NCBI RefSeq assembly: GCF_003865035.1
Contig: NZ_BHVZ01000013.1
Coordinates: 1 to 7,221 of the forward strand
Reading direction: 5' to 3'
DNA length: 7,221 nt
Source of the DNA: Anaerotignum faecicola
GTDB lineage: Bacteria; Bacillota; Clostridia; Lachnospirales; Anaerotignaceae
Position 1 is the first letter of the stretch. Each line of letters opens with the position of its first letter. The translations under genes and the position numbers were made by a program. Positions 1 to 6,794 of this stretch are shown here, piece after piece. The notes under the pieces are model-generated. The model searched no databases. It saw only the letters and a program-made list of their open reading frames with translations, and was not told the origin of the DNA.

Positions 1-1321
1 GCGTTAACGTTAAAAACGAAGGTATCACAGATGATTCCGATCACGAGCTCTGGAAGTTACTCTGTGGAAGAACCCACCAGGCACACTGGATGCGAAAAAA
101 GAACTGACAATGGAACTGCCTGATGGTGTTTACGTACAAACGTAAGTTTGGGTACGTAGATTTCATCGAGGGCAAAGATTAAACTGTAGCAGAAACAGTA
201 TTCAAGGCTGCTTACAGAGAAGGGTGACTACGAAACATTCGATTTCGCTAGAAGAACTCTGAAAGCAACAGATGAAAACCTGATAAAGACGGCGGCAACT
301 GGATTCACACTGACACTGTTGCTGAACCCGGCTTCACAGGCGACGTTACTCTGAAAGTAGACGGCGCTGGCATGGATAGGCTCAGGAAGTAAAGATTGCT
401 AGTGTTTGTATCCCCTTACACAGTAGAAGCTTCTCAGAATGACCTGATCATCGCTACAGAAACACAAAGGTTCTACCAACATCGTTGTGAAGGAAGCTGA
501 AGATGGTCTGTGGAAGAAGGGCTCCCGAATTCAAATTCAGCCTTGACAGAAATATCGACACTGAAGATGATGCTACTTACACATAGACGACAAGTCCGAT
601 ATGGAAGTTAAGAAGATCAAAAACGATCTGGCTTCAGAGTTGACAAAGGAATCCGGCGATGCAGCAACAGTAACAATCTCCGACATCTCTCTGTACATGA
701 GCAGAAGCCTGGCAGCAGGTGCTTACGATCTGCACTGGATACAAAAGGTTTCCGATGAATTCATGGATCAGGCAATCTGGCTCCCATGGAGTGAAGGCAG
801 AAAAGAAGCAAAAGTTAAATACCAGTACTACAACAACGATGACAACTTCAAGCACGTTGTTAAAGAAGGTTTCGTACAACATCATCACAGCTGGTAGAGA
901 CCAGGATGATGCTTCCTTCACAAAGAAGGTAGTAGTTCCGTTGGCGAAAAATACATCATCGCAGGTGAAACAGGTTGCTCTGGATGTACCCGCTTACATC
1001 TCCGCTGCAGGCTACACAATGCTGCCCGTAAGAGCAGTGCTACAGCACGGGTATCAACAACAAACAACGTTCTGTGGAGCACAGGCTTCCAGAACAGTAA
1101 CAACCTGTATGTATGGTCAGAGAATCATCACTATGGTTGCAGGCCAGAAGGTTGTTACAGTTAACGGTAACACAATCCCCCGCATCCGCTACAGTACAGA
1201 TCAAAGGACGGCAGAACATTCCTGCCTATGAGAGATCTGGCTACAGCTCTGGGCGTAACAGACAATCACATGGGATGCAGCTACAAAGACAGCTACAATG
1301 AACGGTAACCAGAATAAGTAA
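1..1321 (+). CDS. Surface/secreted protein with C-terminal copper-amine-oxidase-type stalk domain (5' truncated, heavily frame-disrupted)
   Basis: The 3' end of a large exported protein; the start lies outside the window. No single frame is open, but conserved-looking protein moves between frames: DAKKELTMELPDGVYV (about 89-136), KFGYVDFIEGKD (144-179), TVAETVFKAAYREG (183-224), GNWIHTDTVAEPGFTGDVTL (about 294-353), EFKFSLDRNIDTEDDATYT (527-583) and a long stretch from 601. The last roughly 110 residues are the clearest: AAGYTMLPVRAV, then ALGINNNN, YGQRIITMVAGQKVVTVNGN, and finally DGRTFLPMRDLATALGVT and TWDAATKTATMNGNQNK with stop TAA at 1319-1321. The paired 'LPVRAV...ALG' and 'FLPMRDLATALG' blocks are typical of the Cu_amine_oxidN1 stalk domain, a non-catalytic module in clostridial cell-surface proteins. 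I count at least twelve frame changes plus an in-frame TAA at 180-182. Because protein sense survives each shift, indel errors are likelier than an old pseudogene. The function of the upstream acidic region is not recognisable. Confidence 0.75.
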
Positions 1322-1361
1322 TTATTCTTTCCTTCATTCTAACTGAATCAGTAGAATCTCT

Positions 1362-1393
1362 AAGGACACTCCGAAAGGAGTGTCCTTTCTTTT
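1362..1393 (+). terminator. Rho-independent terminator of the surface-protein gene
   Basis: An 11-bp perfect stem, AAGGACACTCC (1362-1372) with GGAGTGTCCTT (1377-1387), closed by a GAAA tetraloop and followed by a T-rich run (TTCTTTT). It lies about 40 nt after the stop codon at 1321. Confidence 0.92.
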
Positions 1394-1404
1394 GCATCTT
1401 TTTT

Positions 1405-1436
1405 GCATAAAAAAAGACCTGTTTCTCACAGGTCTT
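1405..1436 (-). terminator. Rho-independent terminator of the lipoprotein gene (minus strand)
   Basis: On the minus strand AAGACCTG (1436-1429) pairs with CAGGTCTT (1421-1414) across a 7-nt loop, and a run of T continues to about 1409. It sits just after the lipoprotein gene. It is separate from the plus-strand terminator at 1362-1393, so the convergent genes each have their own stop. Confidence 0.85.
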
Positions 1437-1443
1437 ATTTTCT

Positions 1444-2045
1444 TTAGCGGAAGGTTTTCGCAAGCGCCTTATCGCCTGCTGCTCCGCAAGCAGCGTTTCC
1501 CCATGCTCCGCAGGTAAATATTCGCCAGTGGCGTGGAAATGTGCTTCTGACCGTATTCCTTCAAAATGCGCTCCGCATCCTCTGCGGTTTCCTCCGTGGT
1601 GTATGGTATCCCCCTGCATCACAAGGAAAACTTCCCATCGTTCTGTATAAACCGCATTTCGCCTTAAATTGTCGCCATCCATATGTCATGGATTCACGCC
1701 ATCCTCGTTCTTTTCCTCTTCGCCCTTTTGCAGATAAAGAATGTACCTCTGGCTGCCATTATCAAAGCCCATATCCGTATCCACTTTCATATAAAGCGGC
1801 TCCTTCACGAAGGTTACGGTTCCCTTCGTAGTCATGCTGCCCCTTCCTGCGTTGTTCATTGCAATCGTGGCATCAAAATTCGCCGTAAAGCTGTCCTGTC
1901 CTGCAAGTGCCGTTTTTGCCGCCTGCACATATTCCTCCGCAGAGCCGAGCGCCGCCTCCTGTGTACCTGCGCCACAGCCGGATAAAACCAGACAGACAAT
2001 AATAAAAGTCATACCCAATCCTCTGCTTTTTCTTTGTTTCTTCAT
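1444..2045 (-). CDS. Small lipoprotein, LolA/LppX-like or DUF6612-like (3' half frame-disrupted)
   Basis: Residues 1-24 form a lipoprotein signal: basic MKKQRKSR, a hydrophobic stretch, and lipobox LSGC with the modified Cys at residue 24. An export-and-anchor role at the outer face of the membrane is therefore well supported. The mature part begins with a helix (AEEYVQAAKTALAGQDSF) followed by alternating strands (ANFDATIAMN, GTVTFVKEPLYMKVDTDMG), a pattern seen in LolA/LppX-fold proteins and clostridial DUF6612 lipoproteins; that assignment is inference. The start ATG at 2045 has AAGGAGG 8 nt upstream. The first frame stops at 1688-1686, but sense continues as MDGDN and, after another shift near 1610-1620, as TTEETAEDAERILKEYGQKH. 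The true end is uncertain: stop codons at 1471-1469 and 1446-1444 are both possible. At about 200 residues it would be short for DUF6612. Ligand unknown; it is transcribed alone. Confidence 0.75.
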
Positions 2046-2116
2046 AGGGATTCCTCCTTCATGCCTTCGCGCCGCAGCCCGACAAAAGGCAACAGAACAC
2101 CGCTTTTCTCAATCCG

Positions 2117-2145
2117 ATTGTAGCGTAAATCTCCACTCATTGCAA
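2117..2145 (-). promoter_or_regulatory. SigA-type promoter of the lipoprotein gene
   Basis: On the minus strand, -35 TTGCAA (2145-2140), a 17-nt spacer and -10 TACAAT (2122-2117). This predicts a start near 2110 and a leader of about 65 nt carrying the AAGGAGG site. No convincing terminator separates it from the MATE gene upstream, so read-through is possible. Confidence 0.75.
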
Positions 2146-2210
2146 GTAAGTTCCCCCTTTCTTCATAAAATTCTAAGAAAATTGTAAGAATTGAGGGATA
2201 ATTCTCCACT

Positions 2211-3541
2211 TCACAGATACTGATACCTCTTTCGCAGGGCGGAGAAAGCACCTATGGTAATCAGGATAGAGGCAAGCTCCGCCACCGTAATGGCGCACCA
2301 AACGCCATCCAAGCCAAAAAAGAGAGGCAAAATCAAAACTGCCGCCACCTCAAAAACAACTGTACGCAGGAAGGAAATTGCCGCAGAAACCATCCCGTTG
2401 TTCAATGCCGTAAAGAAGGACGAACCGAAAATATTAAAGCCGCTCAAAAGGAAGGAAACCGCATAAAAGCGAAGTCCTCTCACAGTCATGGCATAAAGCT
2501 GTGCATCATAGCCGACAAAAAGCCCCGAAAGCACGCCGGCAAAAAGCACCCCTATCGAAAGCAGCACAATGCCTGTCCCCAAAAGCAGCTTCAGGCTCTT
2601 TTTCAGCACATTCTGCAGCTCCGCCTTCTTCCCCGCACCATAGTTGAAGGCAACGATGGGCGCAGAGCCATAGGCATAACCCAGATAAATCGCAATAAAA
2701 TAAAATTGACATATAGAATCACGCCATACGCCGCCACGCCGTTTTCCCCCGCAACCTTCATCAGCTGTGCATTATAGAGCATTCCCACCGAGGACATGGA
2801 AATATTCGACACCAGCTCGGAGGAGCCATTCGTACAGGCATGAAATAATGCGCCGCCCATCAGCCTTGTTTTCACCAGAGAAAGCTTGCTGCTGTTTTTC
2901 CTTGCAAAATAAACAAAGGGAATCAAGCCGCCGACACATTGCCCCAATGCCGTTGCCACCGCCGCACCTGCCACGCCCCAGCCAAGCACCGCAATAAACA
3001 GCGCATCCAAAACCATATTCGTCAGCCCTGCGGCAATCGTTACAATTAAGCCAAGCTGCGGCTTTTCCGCTGCAATCAGAAAGTTCTGGAACATATTTTC
3101 CAGCATATAAAAGGGAATCCCCAAAAGCACAAGCCTCCCGTAAATCATGCCGTAGCCAAGCATGGCATCATCTGCGCCCATTTTAAGAAGGATTTTTTTC
3201 AACGCCGCAATGCCGAGCATCGTCAGCACAAGCCCCAAGCCAATCGCAAAATAAATCAGCATGGAAAAAATCCGATTTGCCTCCTCCTGCTTGCCCTCTC
3301 CCAAGGTTTTCGCCACAAGGGCAGTGCCGCCTGTCCCCAGCATAAAGCCGAAGGCACCCAAAACCAATGTGAAGGGGATCACAAGATTGACTGCCGCAAA
3401 GGCGGTTTTCCCAACAAAATTGGAAACAAACAGCCCATCGACCACGCCATAAATCGAGGTCAGAATCATCATGGCAACCGAAGGGATGACAAACCGAATC
3501 AGCCTGCGATAGGTAAAATGATCCGATAATTGGATATTCAT
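2211..3541 (-). CDS. MATE family multidrug efflux transporter (MepA/NorM-like), one frameshift
   Basis: An integral membrane cation-coupled exporter of drugs or cationic metabolites. The N-terminal lobe has family-typical sequence: IPSVAMMILTSIYGVVDGLF (residues 19-38), NFVGKTAFAAVNL, and GTGGTALVAKTLGEGKQEEA, the Gly-rich loop and the 'GxGKxEEA' segment common in MepA-type MATEs. The second lobe starts near ALFHACTNGSSELVSN and ends KRYQYL. The reading frame breaks at about 2693-2705, where a T-rich tract (minus TTTTATTTTATTG) appears to lack one base. With it restored, VNFIFIAIYLGYAYGSAPIV joins the halves and the gene is 443 residues, normal for the family. Start ATG at 3541 has AAAAGGAG 9 nt upstream. 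It has its own promoter and a leader with an intrinsic terminator. No regulator gene lies next to it. The substrate cannot be predicted. Confidence 0.92.
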
Positions 3542-3557
3542 ACGTCTTCTCTCCTTT

Positions 3558-3608
3558 TCAATTCAAAAAAACAGCCCGGTTATTTGCATAACCGAGCGCA
3601 CTCGACAT
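3558..3608 (-). other. Possible 16-residue leader peptide ORF in the MATE leader
   Basis: ATG at 3608 opens MSSALGYANNRAVFLN and stops with TGA at 3560-3558, touching the MATE ribosome binding site. The ORF runs through both arms of the leader terminator, as expected for a ribosome-sensing attenuator. Against it, the sequence before the ATG (GTTGAAAAG) is a poor ribosome binding site. A short ORF in this place may be chance. Confidence 0.2.
3565..3597 (-). terminator. Intrinsic terminator inside the MATE 5' leader (candidate attenuator)
   Basis: On the minus strand GCTCGGTTAT (3597-3588) pairs with ATAACCGGGC (3583-3574), ten pairs including one G-U, around a GCAA tetraloop, followed by TGTTTTTTT (3573-3565). 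It lies after the predicted MATE promoter and before its ribosome binding site at 3558-3551. Transcripts from that promoter must therefore pass it to express the pump. It would also stop read-through from tcdA. An alternative 4-bp hairpin CGAG-TGCG-CTCG (about 3604-3593) uses part of the 5' arm and could act against the terminator. Confidence 0.85.
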
Positions 3609-3614
3609 CTTTTC

Positions 3615-3639
3615 AACTTTGTAATTGCGACTACAAGTT
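3615..3639 (-). promoter_or_regulatory. Inverted repeat in the MATE leader: RNA hairpin or MarR-like operator
   Basis: On the plus strand TTGTAATTGCGACTACAA (3619-3636) is an imperfect 18-bp palindrome with 14 of 18 positions symmetric; AACTT and AAGTT extend it outward with one offset base. As RNA it forms AACUUGUA/UAC-A-AAGUU with an 8-nt loop. As DNA its size and symmetry suit a MarR-type dimer, and it would sit about 30-50 nt after the transcription start. The sequence cannot separate these readings. I recognise no known riboswitch class. Confidence 0.5.
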
Positions 3640-3673
3640 CTCCGATGAAGATATATTTTATTTGATGATGACT

Positions 3674-3701
3674 ATTGTAACAGAAATAAAGGTGCTGTCA
3701 A
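3674..3701 (-). promoter_or_regulatory. SigA-type promoter of the MATE gene
   Basis: On the minus strand, a perfect -35 TTGACA (3701-3696), a 16-nt spacer and -10 TACAAT (3679-3674). The predicted start near 3667 gives a leader of about 125 nt to the ATG at 3541. The promoter sits in the 18-45 nt after the tcdA stop codon, so the pump is a separate transcription unit. Confidence 0.85.
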
Positions 3702-3718
3702 TCCCCTTTCTTATGCCC

Positions 3719-4438
3719 TTATGCCAAATCCACGCCAGCAATATGCCGGATAACCTCTCCTGCCAGAATCATGCCTGCCACCGGCGGCACAAAGGAAAGA
3801 CTTCCGGGAATCTGTCGTTTGCCCGTCTCCTGCGATTCTGCCGGCTTTTGGGGCAGCTCCTTAGAATAAACCACCTTCACGCCGCGAATGCCGCGCACCT
3901 TCAATTCCTTCCGCATCACCTTCGCCAGCGGACAGACGCTTGTTTTGGAGATATCCGCCACCTCAAAACGGGTCGGGTCAAATTTATTTCCTGTCCCCAT
4001 GGAGCTGATAACCTCTGTCCCCGCTTTTTTCGCTTCTTCTATCAGAATCAGCTTGGAGGTCACCGTATCAATCGCATCCACAATGTAATCATACGAAGCA
4101 AAATCCAGCAAATCCCTGTTTTCCGCACCGTAAACCACAGGATATTCCACCACCTCGGTCTCCGGCAGAATCTCATGAATTCGCTCTGCCATGACAGACG
4201 TTTTCCTTCTGCCAATCGTTTTCTGCGTTGCAATCAGCTGACGGTTGATATTTGTCAGGCTTACCACATCTCCATCCACAAGGGCAAGGTGTCCCACGCC
4301 GCCTCTTGCCAGTGCCTCTGCCACAAAGGAGCCGACACCACCAATACCGAACACTGCCACACGCGCCTTTCTCAGTTTTTCTATGCCTTCCTCTCCCAGA
4401 AGCAGCTCCGCTCTGGAAAATTCATTCAATTCGCTCAT
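3719..4438 (-). CDS. tcdA: tRNA threonylcarbamoyladenosine dehydratase (ThiF/E1-like)
   Basis: TcdA (CsdL) uses ATP to dehydrate and cyclise t6A at position 37 of ANN-decoding tRNAs to ct6A; it acts in the cytoplasm. The 239-residue protein is intact in one frame. It has the E1-like nucleotide-binding loop GIGGVG (31-36), acidic VDGD (54-57) ending the second strand, NINRQ (63-67) with the conserved Arg contacting ATP, and VDAIDT (120-125). Its family-specific middle section is SSMGTGNKFDPTRFEVADI followed by KTSVCPLAKVMRKELK, which separates TcdA from MoeB and ThiF. The C-terminus is the usual hydrophobic PPVAGMILAGEVIRHI helix. There is no C-terminal rhodanese domain. Start ATG at 4438 follows GAGAGG. 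It begins 27 nt after the FUSC-HAD gene with no promoter seen between them, so cotranscription is likely. It is the only gene here of any length without a frame break. Confidence 0.95.
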   Translation of the reverse strand: MSELNEFSRAELLLGEEGIEKLRKARVAVFGIGGVGSFVAEALARGGVGHLALVDGDVVSLTNINRQLIATQKTIGRRKTSVMAERIHEILPETEVVEYPVVYGAENRDLLDFASYDYIVDAIDTVTSKLILIEEAKKAGTEVISSMGTGNKFDPTRFEVADISKTSVCPLAKVMRKELKVRGIRGVKVVYSKELPQKPAESQETGKRQIPGSLSFVPPVAGMILAGEVIRHIAGVDLA

Positions 4439-4465
4439 ATCATTCCTCTCATTCCTTTGGTTCTC

Positions 4466-5811
4466 TCAGCTCCTTGGGCAGCTTTTCCCCCAAGGCAGCC
4501 GCTCATACAAACGGAAAATCTTTCGCACAATGCTGTCGCCGCCATGTCCCTTTAACTGCCGCTTCGCCGCCGCCTTTGCTTCCGCTTCGGCATCCGCAGT
4601 TGCATAGGAAAGCTGTGCAGAGGTCAGCATGGAAAGATCGTTTCGGTTGCTGCCAAAGGCAACACATTTCTTCTGCGGGATTTCCTCCATCAGCCGCTCC
4701 AGCATATATTTCTTCGTTGCATTTTTATGATAAATCTTCAAATGACAGTATGTCTCCGGCGTTTCCGATTTATCCCGCAGGAAAAGCAGCTCCTGTTCGG
4801 TATCCATCTCTTTTAGTTCTGCCTCCAGTGCATCCGCATCCGCATCCTGCAGCACCAGCAGGATATACACCACAACACCATCCTCCGGCATTTCTCCATA
4901 AATATAATTGCGGTAAGGCGATCGGCGGTTAGAAAGATACAATTCTCGTTCCACCTCATTTTTAAATTCGCCAAAATAAATCAAAAGCACATTTTGCCAG
5001 ACCACGTTCAGGAAATAATGATACTCCTTCTCCTTCACAAGGGTGCAGATTCTGTCCACCCATTCCTTCGGCAGTCCGCTTGTCGCACGGTATCGCTTAT
5101 CCTTCACATCATACAGCACCGCCCCATCCATCGCGATAACAGGCAGGCGCAAATCAAGCCCCTTTAAATCCGCCATCAGCGAAGCGGGTGTACGCTCTGT
5201 CGCAATGGTAAACGGCAGGCCATCCTGCAAAAGCTGATTCAGCTCAAAGGAGGCATAGGGCGAAATACCGTTTTTTTCATCGTATAATGCCCCGTCAAAG
5301 CCCGTCACAAAGAGATAGTTCTCTGTCCTTTTCCGTGGCAGATGCAGATTATTGACCCCCAGAGAAACCAGAATCCCGATAATCGTTTCAACAGAACGAT
5401 TGATTGCCCCCTCCAGCGGTGTATACCCACATTAGAGAGGCAGACACTCAGCAGTACAATCCCTGCCAGCGCAGAAGCACCCGTGCGCTTCAATAAAACC
5501 GTCACATACATCACAGGAATGACCGCAAAGGAAATCACCAGATATCGCAGGATACGCACCTGATAGGGAATATATTGGATCAGATACAGCACCAGAAGCG
5601 CAAAGACCGCCCCAAGCAGTGTGCCGATAATACGGTTTATGGAAACCTGTATGCTGTTTTCCGCATAGGGCTGCATACAGATAATCGCGGCAATCGTAGA
5701 AAAAATCGGTACGCCTTCCTCTCCGCGCAGAACATAAAGAAAAAAGCAGATGGCAACCGCCAATGCTGTTTTCACCATACGCATACCGACTCTCGGAATA
5801 TTTGCAACCAT
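4466..5811 (-). CDS. FUSC/ArAE_1-type membrane protein fused to a HAD-like (Cof-type) domain, one frameshift
   Basis: Residues 1-155 are an aromatic-acid-exporter-type (ArAE_1/FUSC) membrane region: GMRMVKTALAVAICFFLYVL, then PIFSTIAAIICMQPYAENS, then NRIIGTLLGAVFALLVLYLI, with about six hydrophobic segments. The frame breaks near 5425-5435. Restoring one base joins LLSVCLSNVG to TPLEGAINRSVETIIGILVS, then LGVNNLHLPRKRTENYLFV and straight into the HAD fold, giving one protein of 448 residues. The HAD part (from about 165) keeps motif II IATERT (Thr205), VIAMDGAVLYD and the Lys-rich IYHKNATKKYML. Motif I reads TGFDGAL, with Gly171 where the nucleophile Asp belongs, and motif IV reads FGSNRNDLSML, with Ser388 in place of the first Asp. 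Start ATG at 5811 follows AAGGAG; the internal GTG at 5308 has no ribosome binding site, which supports fusion. The extreme C-terminus is uncertain: another frame gives LPKELREPKE with stop at 4451-4449. Substrate unknown. Confidence 0.85.
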
Positions 5812-5846
5812 AGGATTTCACTCCTTTTCGCTGTTCTTATTGGCAA

Positions 5847-5876
5847 AGTATAGAGGAAATCCCTTCTTTCTGTCAA
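5847..5876 (-). promoter_or_regulatory. SigA-type promoter of the FUSC-HAD/tcdA operon
   Basis: On the minus strand, -35 TTGACA (5876-5871), an 18-nt spacer and -10 TATACT (5852-5847). The predicted start is near 5840, leaving a leader of about 28 nt with AAAAGGAG before the ATG at 5811. No operator or leader hairpin is evident. Confidence 0.8.
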
Positions 5877-5936
5877 GCTATCTGCCAAAAAAATGCAGGA
5901 AAATGCTTATTTTACACGGTTTCCCCCTCACATAAC

Positions 5937-5970
5937 AAAAAAACGCAGAATTTTCATCTGCGCTTTTTTT
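5937..5970. terminator. Bidirectional Rho-independent terminator after the racemase gene
   Basis: CGCAGA (5944-5949) pairs with TCTGCG (5957-5962) around a 7-nt loop, flanked by A7 on the left (5937-5943) and CT7 on the right (5963-5970), so it works on either strand. On the minus strand it ends the racemase transcript and overlaps the racemase stop codon (5971-5969). This separates that unit from the FUSC-HAD operon. Confidence 0.88.
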
Positions 5971-6782
5971 ATAAATATGCCGTACCCTCTGCCACGATAG
6001 CAACGCTGCCCGTAATTTCAATTTTCGTAACCGCTCCATTCTGATAGGAAGCTGTTGCGCGCATCACGCCGCCGGGCTGCTTGAGGGAAACGGTAACATC
6101 CTTCTTCTCCCTTGCCGCCAGATATGCCCCGACAGCAGAGGTTCCGCTGCCGCAGCCTCTTTCCCAGATGAGACTGACATCCTCCACCGCAACCAACGGT
6201 TTCAAGCTTTTCTCCTGCTCATCAAACAGCAGAAGCCCAAACACAGGCGGCAGCCCTTCGCCCAGACCCTTGCCGCGTGTTCCGCCTTTTTTGCGGCATT
6301 CTCGCGCCCAAAGGGACGCAGGGACGAGGATATGCGTAATGCCTGCGAAAACAACTGCGGTCAGCTCAATTCTTTCGCCGTCCAGCGTAAATGCTCTCTT
6401 TTCGATTGTCTGCGGTAAGGGCATTGCCACTCTGCCAAGAAAGCGATGCTCCGCTTCTCGTTTCATTTCGCAGCGAACAAGCTCCTCCGCACCGGAAACC
6501 TCAAGCGTAATTTCCGTTTTTTCGCCAATCTGCAGATTTTTCTTCTGCGCAGCCATGCCGCCAGAGAAAGGCTGGCATTGCCGCAAAATTCCCCCCCCAT
6601 CATTTGCAGGCGTTTTTCTGCCGCAGGATTTTCCGCTTCCTCGATATAGCCTGCTCAGCGTATACACTGCCATAGGCAATCAGCCTTTCTGCCACAGCAA
6701 GCTGCTTCTCTCTTGCCACAGGCGTTTCGATGAGCAGTGTCATATTTTCCGTAGGGCTTGCTTTGATGAATTTCACTTCCAT
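5969..6782 (-). CDS. DapF-fold amino acid racemase, CntK/histidine-racemase-like (two frameshifts)
   Basis: A cofactor-independent two-cysteine racemase/epimerase of the diaminopimelate epimerase fold. After correcting frame breaks near 6650 and 6537-6555, the protein is about 271 residues. The first active-site block is [18 protein letters not shown] (Cys about 68); the second is [19 protein letters not shown] (Cys about 210). The N-terminus reads [11 protein letters not shown] rather than the GAGNDF of true DapF. From memory of S. aureus CntK, several blocks match closely: NPSGNMT, SGNEFCGNAT, GMMLFDEQ...LQPL, SLIWENSCGSGTA, QPGG and ATGKAY; here they are [24 protein letters not shown]...[21 protein letters not shown] and AEGTAY. 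Histidine or a related amino acid is the best guess for the substrate; no CntL/CntM partner is visible. Start ATG at 6782 follows AAGGAA and lies 12 nt after the ABC ATPase stop, so the two are cotranscribed. Confidence 0.85.
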
Positions 6783-6794
6783 CCGACCACTTCC

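Noticed and set aside
2160..2200. Terminator between the MATE and lipoprotein genes
   Set aside because: Only a weak AATTCT/AGAATT stem with a 12-nt loop is present, with no G-C-rich stem or clean U-tract.
2042..2251. A 69-codon minus-strand open frame between MATE and the lipoprotein
   Set aside because: It overlaps the MATE C-terminus and the lipoprotein promoter and leader, and has no recognisable protein features.
3530..4555. A 341-codon plus-strand open frame opposite tcdA and the MATE leader
   Set aside because: It is antisense to intact tcdA, is rich in His, Cys, Arg and Ser as expected of a reverse-strand shadow, and shows no domain or ribosome binding site.
4466..5308. HAD protein as an independent gene starting at GTG 5308
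   Set aside because: There is no ribosome binding site before the GTG, the start would fall two residues before motif I, and the FUSC coding sequence continues into it in the same frame.
6590..6598. Run of eight C (eight G on the coding strand) as a phase-variation tract
   Set aside because: In the correct frame the run encodes the conserved MMGGEFC active-site segment with no shift, so the length is explained by the protein; one sequence gives no sign of variability.
5969..6782. Canonical diaminopimelate epimerase (dapF)
   Set aside because: The fold and two Cys motifs fit, but the GAGNDF-type N-terminal motif is absent and several blocks match CntK-like racemases better.
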